NCBI GenBank assembly: GCA_964036155.1
Contig: OZ038422.1
Span: 52,847,201 to 52,911,200 of the forward strand
Source of the DNA: Diploscapter coronatus
Lineage: Eukaryota; Nematoda; Chromadorea; Rhabditida; Rhabditidae
DNA: 64,000 nt
Reading direction: 5' to 3'
Shown here: in pieces, positions 56,859-64,000 of the stretch
Position numbering within the stretch: position 1 is the stretch's first letter
How the letters are laid out: each line of letters starts with the position of its first letter
Notes under the pieces: model-generated
What the model was told of the DNA's origin: nothing
The model's input: the letters and a program-made list of their open reading frames with translations, nothing else
Databases searched by the model: none
Made by a program: the position numbers and the translations under genes

Positions 56859-58353
56859 TCAGGACTGGGAATAAAGCAGACAGACCGTGTCTTCAGAGAG
56901 CATGTGGTGTGACCAGTTCAGGCGAGAAACCCCTGCTGCGTTCGCTATTATTCCCGTATAATATACATCCTAAAAAAAATTTTGTTCACGAAAAATCACT
57001 TCGAATCTTCCATAAATAAGTTTCTATATTCTTTTCAGAAATTCTTTAACTTGAAATACTCGGCAAACTTGATTTTATTTAAGTTACCTCAATTTGAAAC
57101 ATTGTAAAATTTCCAGTGTAGGCTAAAATTGCATCGACCGCTTTTCTGCTCATCAGATAAACCGGTCCATTGCAATAGTTAGGAAAATATTGCTTATTCC
57201 AAACTGATTTTGGTACGAACCTAAAAAAGATGAATTTGCACAAATTTTACTTAATTCCCAACCATTTGCTATCTTTTTCTCGTTTTGGCTTAGCTTTCAT
57301 CCACACTTTACACCTTATGGATTTCTCAGTCATCACTGATTCTCTTCTAAAAATTATGGAATTGCACTTCTAAAATCTCAATATTTTACTCAAGAAAATA
57401 GAGCATTCGATCGATGGAAACTACGACATCATCGTCGATCTTCAGAAGAAACTTGACCTTCGGACACCAGGCTCTGAAGAAGTCCATCGCCGCGTAGACC
57501 TGAATGGGAATTGCAAGTAACGAAAATTCGATGGCGGTCAAACTTTATAGACCAAGTTATCGTAGGATTCCTCGAGATCAGTGATAATCAGATCGTCGTA
57601 TTGTCCGATTTCATTCCTCAGTCTCTTCCACTGCTCTTCGTTGGGCCTCGAGAGAATAAAATACACGAATACTTCCCAGTCCTTTAAAAATTTGCATTAA
57701 TTTTTGACTATTTGATCTACTACAGTTGCACTAGTAAAAAATGCAGAGTTTAAATGAAGTCTATTTTCATCGTTCATCACTTTTGCACATTTCTTAATTC
57801 TCATTTTATCGAGACTGATTCTTACTTGGATAGCTTCACTTTCACTTCTGCTGGCCCAGGTTTCTCGAATAGCCGTTCTAATGAGACTGTTGTTTACTAT
57901 CGAAGGAACAATCGCAACGAGAAGTGTTGATCTGAATTACCAAACTCCTTGATTCTTTCATCATTAGGCTATCTAGGAACTCTATTTCATGAAACATAAG
58001 TGATGAAATAGTGAACGGATAAAGTTTTCTCACAACATATCAGATATCCCAAGGTTTCCTGGTTGCTCGTTTTTTCAAAATATTATCACCTCTTTTGGCA
58101 CTTCAGCGTGCTTGGCACATGCATGAATTTGTAATCAATCGAGGAGTTGTAAAAATGCATTGTCCTTTGCTTTGGTGGGCCACTTGGTTTCTTCGGAGGC
58201 GAGTAGAAATAATTAGGGAATAGTCTGGGTAAAAATATTGAAATCGCGTCTGAAACTCTTTTTACAAGTCCCTAAAATATTACGAAACTTACAAACGCCA
58301 ACCAGAATGACGAGCAACTTTTTAATGGTGGCAAATCGGGTGATCCTTTGCAT
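56859..58353 (-). CDS. GT31 family glycosyltransferase, type II Golgi protein, 301 aa
   Basis: Eight exons: 58293-58353, 58090-58249, 57826-57931, 57553-57681, 57390-57499, 57251-57346, 57088-57220 and 56859-56969, 302 codons in frame. GT31 enzymes transfer Gal, GalNAc or GlcNAc in beta-1,3 linkage. The start MQRITRFATIKK leads into a signal anchor, LLVILVGVYAISIFLP, then a Pro-rich stem. Family motifs in order: STLLVAIVP, RTAIRETWASRSE, VFVYFILSRP, DDLIITDLEESYDNL, KFLLKIDDDVVVSIDRMLYF (metal-binding DDD), KWLGIKFVPKSVWNKQYFPN, YCNGPVYLMSRKAVDAI, and EDVYYTGIIANAAGVSRLNW. Two-residue exon joins all agree in phase. The region between the anchor and the catalytic domain is short. The acceptor sugar cannot be predicted. 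Confidence 0.9.
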
Positions 58354-59001
58354 GCACGACGCAAGGCTCCATGAAGACTCCGAGGATGCGCGGCTAAACC
58401 AAATTTCTATTGAATTTCCAAGAAAAAGACAGGATTCATCTAATTTGCGTGATTTTTGGCAAGTTTGCTTGTGAAAACCACATCAATTATTCATTTTCTG
58501 AAGGTGTATATTTTGAACTGAAAACATGAAGTTGTGCGCGAGTACATCTACATCTTTCCAAAAGATGAAAAGTTCAGAGTTTTGTTTCTTTTCTGGTTTT
58601 TTAATTTTTTTTGCTACCTAAAATCTTCTTCATTCTAATGATCTTTAAAAATATTTCGTATAGAACACCAAGTTATAGTTTCGAAAAGAAATCTCCAAAA
58701 TATAATCATCTTTCAGCACGACTAAAATGTAATTTTGCTAAATTTGAAATAACATCAGACATTAATAGGAAGAAGTTATGCTAACTTTTGTCATTTTTCT
58801 AGAAGATAATATGAAAGAATGATATTTTCTCTGAAAAATGATCTACTCGCTAGATTCTGCTATGATCGCTCATCTAGCAGGGTTTTAAAATTCGCGATAT
58901 TATTTTCATTTAGAGATATGATTTTACTCAAATGCTTACTATCGACTTCTTCTGCTTATCTTGACTGAATTTTCTCCTGATCGAGATCGGATCCGGCTTG
59001 A

Positions 59002-59295
59002 TTACAGTTCCCAAATAACTTGAGAGTGGGCTGCAGAATAGATGTACGTGCTACTGGCTGCTAAAGCACGGAATATTAGACGAGTTATAGACGTAAAAAT
59101 GAGGGCGACTTTGGCTAGCAACGAGAAAAATGAAGAGGAGCTTGAAAACAATTGACATAGACAAGGAGAGAAGATAAAGAACATTCGAAATAATTCTGAG
59201 AAGTCAGTGCAAAAAACCAAAACGTCTGCAGAAAATTCGAGAATATGAAGGAGTCGACCTGTGTTCTTATGAGCAAAATTCACGAGGAAAAATCC
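59002..59295 (-). CDS. Possible terminal exon, unknown hydrophobic protein
   Basis: After an ATGCAG acceptor the frame is open for about 95 residues to a TAA: GFFLVNFAHKNTGRLLHILE, then a hydrophobic Ser/Phe/Leu-rich part (LFRMFFIFSPCLCQLF). Upstream exons could not be joined in phase. It is either the last exon of a membrane protein or chance. Confidence 0.25.
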   Translation of the reverse strand, partial: GFFLVNFAHKNTGRLLHILEFSADVLVFCTDFSELFRMFFIFSPCLCQLFSSSSSFFSLLAKVALIFTSITRLIFRALAASSTYIYSAAHSQVIWEL

Positions 59296-59652
59296 CTGCA
59301 TTTGAAATGAAGAAAATTGCAAAATCCTTGAAATTTTTAAAGATGACATTGGCTAAATTTTACAAAATAATTATTCCGCAATTATAATGCTCATCATTTC
59401 ATATAAAAATTCTCAAAAATCGACAAAATTGTACTTCGTAAAATTGGTTGTAGGAAGAAAAATTTATACTGCAAAAACTTGTCTTATATACAAAAATGCA
59501 TTGTCAAAGTTAATAAAAGTAAAAGCCATAAATTAAATTATGGAACAATCGAATGATAATTTTCATGGTAAAAATCGATTTCATATAATCTTGTGCTCCG
59601 CAATTGGATAAAAATGGCGCATACACTTAAACTTGCATAATAAAAATCCACC

Positions 59653-59753
59653 TGGCTCTTATAATAGGCCGTAGTTCGAAAAGGCCATATTTTCAACTCA
59701 TTTTTTGAAAATTTTGTTTGGAAACTTATCCCTACGGCCTATTATAAGAGCCA
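59653..59753. mobile_element. 101 bp MITE, TGGCTCTTATAATAGGCCGT termini
   Basis: The 22 bp ends TGGCTCTTATAATAGGCCGT and its complement enclose a 57 bp AT-rich centre. No clear target duplication. It sits in the spacer upstream of the GT31 gene. Confidence 0.7.
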
Positions 59754-60372
59754 ATCCAGCAAAAATCTAATAATAAAGCTCGCACATCCATTAAAATATG
59801 ATTCAGAAGAATAAGATAGCCCATGAAAGGATTGATATATGAGACTTATTATATTAGCATGAGATTTCTATTTTAGCCAAGTAGTTTTCAATTACTAGAC
59901 ATCAAACCTAACTCAAACTAAATATCACTTTTCACAATTCCAGAAAAAAGCACGGCAATTCACTATTCACATACTCAAAATTAGCATTCTGCATAAACTT
60001 TATAGGCAGATACTAAATAACAACAATTTTCAGTTAACTCAACAACACAGACAAGGACCATTTCAAAGGATCAGCGAAATAATCTCTCGATCCGTACAAG
60101 AATCATCATAAAACTTGCCGATTTGAACGAACTCGCTCGGTTTTGTTCGAACAAATCTAATAGAATTTTTTAAACATATTTTATTCGATTAGCAAAATAA
60201 AGGTAAAGAATAAAAAAAGTGAATAGAAAAATGGTCTATCGTTAAAAATCATAGAAAATAGAAAAATAAGGAAAAATCGCTTTTCTTGACTTTGTCTTCA
60301 TAAAGGGGAAGGGATTTGTGCTCTCTAGGTATGATATTATATTTCCATTTTTTGAATTTCACTTATACTTAC

Positions 60373-60526
60373 ATCTTGCGAACTCGTGGAGTCGATTCAC
60401 AACTGCATTCAGATCTGTCGCTGTATAGTTCTGGTCATCAGTAACATAGATATTGGTGTCGAAGCGAATATTTTTCAAATTGTCACGAATGCGCTGCTCT
60501 TTGCATGATAATATAATGCAGATGAA
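60373..60526 (-). CDS. Coding-like exon, unknown
   Basis: A TTTCAG acceptor at about 60527 and a GTAAGT donor at about 60372 bound a 51-residue frame: FICIILSCKEQRIRDNLKNI, then RFDTNIYVTDDQNYTATDLN and AVVNRLHEFAR. Composition and splice sites look real, but no partner exon was found. Upstream, MQNLVRGIFTIYAACTFLYF (about 60590-60695) could be the first exon; the phases do not fit with the donors I can see. Confidence 0.35.
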
Positions 60527-60839
60527 CTGAAAAGTACGATGTTAAATGAATGACAAATTTGTGAATTTCAAATTCAATAATTCAGTGAAGTTTACGACCA
60601 TCGTAAAGTTAACGAGTGGTATTCGTCTTTCATTATCTCAAAGTAAAGGAATGTGCAAGCGGCATATATAGTAAATATCCCTCTCACTAGATTCTGCATT
60701 TTTTCAAACCTAATTGAAGTTTCGAGGTCTATATATCTGAATGAACAAATCCTTGAAACCTCATAATATGTGTCATTAATTCTGATGTAAAGCTTTTTAT
60801 GGGAAGTTTAGATAGATGAGCTGAGAGAAGGGCGATCCT

Positions 60840-63800
60840 AAAGCCGCATGGATTCGAGATGAACTCTTGGAAAGAACGAGGCAATAATCGAATTCCTGGC
60901 AAGTCGCAATTAGACGCAGCAGATCGTCGATGAGTCGACCGAACATCCTTCGAATAGTGAGATAATCAGCGAGAAATTGTGCGACGCAACAGACTGATGG
61001 TAATCTCGAGGAAAGGGAAGATTACTTTGGCTATTCATTCATTCAATCGATTTTTATAATATATGAAGAGGAAAAAATCATGCACTTTTATAAAGCATAA
61101 AATCGCATAAATGATGAAGAAAACGTATTCGAAAAAGAATCTTTTTATGGCTCCTAGAAAAAGATACCGGTTTTTCTGAAAAATAGTATGAAGAAGCAAG
61201 AGAATAAAAAAACCGGTGTCTTTTTCTATCAACCAGATTGATCTATGAATTTTGACGTAATCATTTATAAGCTAATACAAAAATAACGCAAATGGAAAAA
61301 TAGTTGACCCAATGGATAAAACAACATGAAATATATTTTATGAAGAAAAATATAATTTAAAAAGAGGAAAAGATGAAGCGTTATTTTTACAAATTCTTAT
61401 CAATGCATTCATTCAGTCAACACTTCTCAAGTCAAAATATAAGCTCGATAATATCTATTGACCAGATAGATTCGATTTCTAAATGGAATTTTTCTAAAAT
61501 AGATTATCCAGCGCCTCGAATTCGTCAAAATATCAGTTCTGAAATCACTTGGCTATCGGATTTTATCAAAGGCACTCAAAATTTCGAATTCGAACATTTC
61601 TTTAATCTTTTGAGGTTCGAACTCGGCTTTTATTCGAATTTTTGAGCTGGAATTGCATGTTTCGAGCAGCCCTATTAACTTGATGCACAACTTGAAGAAT
61701 TAACGATTCATACATTAAATTGTCATTATTGAAAATGCACCTCTGATCAACAAATTTCAGCTGCTGTTTCCAGCAATTTTTGAACCTTTCAAAATATATT
61801 TTTTTATTTTATTGTTTTTCCTATATTTTATTTTAGTATTCTCTAGTTTCGCTGTTATTTCGTCATTCTTCCTGCGTCGAATAATTGCATTTCTTCCTTG
61901 GAGATATTGGAGGATTTGGAATGGAAAAAGTCGAAGAAAACTGAAACCGAGAATGACAAGTAAAAGAGGTGAAGAGAAAAAGAAATCAAAGAAAAAAGCA
62001 TAAAAGGAAGAAAAGCTTCTAGAGAGGAGAGAAAATCGATGAGAACGAGCCTGAAAAGGAGGGATGAAGTTAGAGAAGCAGAAGATGAGAAAAATAATAT
62101 GTGAATCAATGGAGTTAGAGACACAAAGGGAAGCTATATATGGAAAATAGAGTAGAACTAAAGAAAGAACAAATAGGAAAAATAGTAAGCGGATAAATAG
62201 AGTTAGAGAAGCAGAGAGATATTAGAGATGGATGAAGCCCTACTGTGCAAGGAGGAGGGGATTATAGAGAGCAGCAGTAGCAGCAGCAGTCTCCTCTCCT
62301 CTCCCTTTGCCCGATTCTGACAGAGTTCAGCCCCTTCCTCCATTCTTTTATCTCTTCCACGTCAATATTTGGCAAAGCTTCTTCCACTTTTTCTTGTTTT
62401 TTTCAGCTTTCTCTTCGAATTTCCCGAGTCTCGTCTCATTTCACACGAATCACATTTCATTTGCATCGAAAAATCTGCCAAAAATCCGAATCTTGACATT
62501 TCTAGGATTAGGAAAAAGGCTTCGAAATAATCTAGCATTTATGAAAATGGATTTCATCATTCATATGTTCGATTCTTATAGAATTTCACAAAATATGACA
62601 TCCATTATGATTCGTCCTTCCAATTTTCGGGCCCAATTTCGTGGATACAAAATTTATCGTTATTGCTTCCTGCAAAAAATATTGTATTCCTCGAAAAAGA
62701 CGAAAATTAGTCCATTTTCATTAATTCTTCTATATTTTCATCTTTTGTACTTTCCAAAATAGATATTTTGTTGCGGGATAGAATATTCCCACCTCTATTA
62801 CTTACTTGCCTACATAAATCATAGCCGCTGTGCGTAGGTTGAGGGGCTAATTTTACCTTGAATAGCAAAAAATCGAATGGCAACAGGCATTTCCCATCTT
62901 TCATTCTGCAGTGCGGTGGCTATTTATTCATTTCTGTTCGAATATTTCAGTTCGCTTTTGCACCCGAATGGGTAAATTCTGCATTTTTGCGTCACGCTGC
63001 TTGTAATACGACACTTTCTCGTAATTCCTTCTGCATTTCTTTATTTGTGCACAAGGTTCATACATCGAAAGAAAATATACAAATGCCCACTTTAGTCGGG
63101 TTGGTCTTTTCGTCGGAAATCCGAAATATCATGCGGATTTTCAATATCCGTCTCAAATCTCAAATCCGCTTGTTTACGAGCATTTTATTCCGACGTGTGT
63201 TTCATTAAATTTATCGATTTTTGTCTGAAAAACTTGCTATTTTACAACTTTGGTAGTTTTTTTTTCTAATTTTTATTGAATTTGTGGAAATTATTCTATC
63301 AGCTATTTGGATTTTCATGACTACGCGCAACCTAACGAACTAGTAAGTAAGGGATAGCAGAGGGAAAGATTGTAGTAGAATGTTTTTTTGCCTTTACATA
63401 CTATTTCACCGGGTTGCGAGGTCGTGAAAAATTTAAGTTGCCTAATCTATATTTTTGTTTTTTTTTACATAGGATTTGTTTCAATCTGAACCACTTTTGA
63501 TAAGGTTTTTTGAGCAAAAACTTCTTTATTTTATCCACCTTCTATTCCTTCTAAAGGTCTCTAAATTGTCATGTGCCTTGCCTAATTCATTCCATCGTTA
63601 ATTATTCAGTTGCATTCCTCTAAGCGAGACACAATTTCCATGTCACTTCCTTTCCTGACTTCCATATTCCGTCGAGCTATCACAGAAGCAAATTATGAAT
63701 TCCTTGCATAGATTTTCTTCGAATGATGCCATAAGTTATCCGAGAATAACTCAGATTTTCCATTAAAAAGTCTAGTTTTATTCCTGTTTTAGCCTAGTTG

Positions 63801-64000
63801 AAAGTTTTTCTTTGATATAAAAATGCGTATAATTTATTGCTCAAGATAGAAGAAATGAAATAATAAAGCTTTTGAGAGGAAACTACGAAAAGCTACTATG
63901 ATATTTCTTTAAAGATATCAAGTTATTCATCCTGATATGACTATGATTAGGCTATTTTCTGGTCATTATGAGATGAAACTACAGCAATTTATCTCCATCA
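60840..64000. other. Mostly non-coding end region
   Basis: 60840-61000 is a GC-richer island with a 70-residue minus-strand frame (ADYLTIRRMFGRLIDDLLRL) that could be a decayed exon. 61000-62200 is AT-rich and then purine-rich. 62265-62300 has an AGC-rich low-complexity run (AGCAGCAGTAGCAGCAGCAG). 62300-64000 shows only scattered open frames without splice-consistent coding. Confidence 0.4.

Noticed and set aside
61373..63208. Open frames of 90-150 codons in the last 3 kb
   Set aside because: Low-complexity Phe/Ser/Leu or Lys-rich translations with no splice context or family motif.
1..64000. CRISPR array, tRNA or rRNA genes
   Set aside because: No regularly spaced direct repeats and no cloverleaf or rRNA motifs were seen on either strand by eye; a covariance search was not possible.

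Overview
The window looks like a piece of a nematode nuclear genome. Genes are split into many short exons by introns that are often only 40-60 bp, with T-rich acceptors (TTTCAG or TTTTAG). Several start codons sit a few bases after an isolated acceptor, as expected for spliced-leader trans-splicing. The gene content (innexin, Dicer-related helicase, a divergent 7TM receptor, Helitrons, a Bel/Pao remnant) fits that; the species cannot be named from the sequence. I saw no tRNA, rRNA or CRISPR array. All gene models were joined by hand. For the nuclease-like, galectin-OTU, innexin, orphan two-segment, CDF, aldo-keto reductase and GT31 genes, exon lengths were summed and keep frame from start to stop.

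Layout. 0-1.6 kb (-): two tandem genes with a bacterial-type HNH-like nuclease signature, the upstream one 5'-truncated at a Helitron 3' end. 1.6-5.2 kb: a nest of inverted-repeat elements. 5.2-11.4 kb (-): one large gene fusing an N-terminal coiled coil, a galectin domain, an OTU cysteine protease and an acidic tail, with transposon pieces in its introns. 11.6-17.9 kb: non-coding, with two copies of one dispersed repeat in opposite orientation. 18.0-20.0 kb (-): innexin. 20.6-23.8 kb (-): a VPS4-type AAA ATPase whose N-terminus is a membrane segment and coi coiled coil instead of a recognisable MIT domain. 25.4 kb: Helitron 3' end. 25.8-27.3 kb (-): an intact 289-residue orphan gene. 27.9-32.3 kb (-): a Helitron protein with an intact PIF1 helicase but no visible HUH nuclease region. 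33.2-36.8 kb (+): an orphan leucine-rich protein. 37.35-40.03 kb: a 2.7 kb fold-back element flanked by TTAA. 40.6-42.5 kb (-): chemoreceptor-like gene. 42.9-44.7 kb (-): Mn-type CDF metal transporter. 45.3-47.0 kb (+): aldo-keto reductase. 48.0-55.8 kb (+): Dicer-related, RIG-I-like helicase. 56.9-58.4 kb (-): GT31 glycosyltransferase. 58.4-64 kb: mostly AT-rich, with a few coding-like islands.

The host genes do not form one pathway. The recurring theme is transposon traffic: Helitron 3' ends, Helitron-like leader fragments, a Helitron N-domain fragment, a Bel/Pao fragment and at least eight inverted-repeat elements sit between or inside intact genes. In one case a repeat block appears to supply the last codons of a host gene. 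The most unusual host architectures are the galectin-OTU fusion and the membrane-anchored VPS4-like ATPase.
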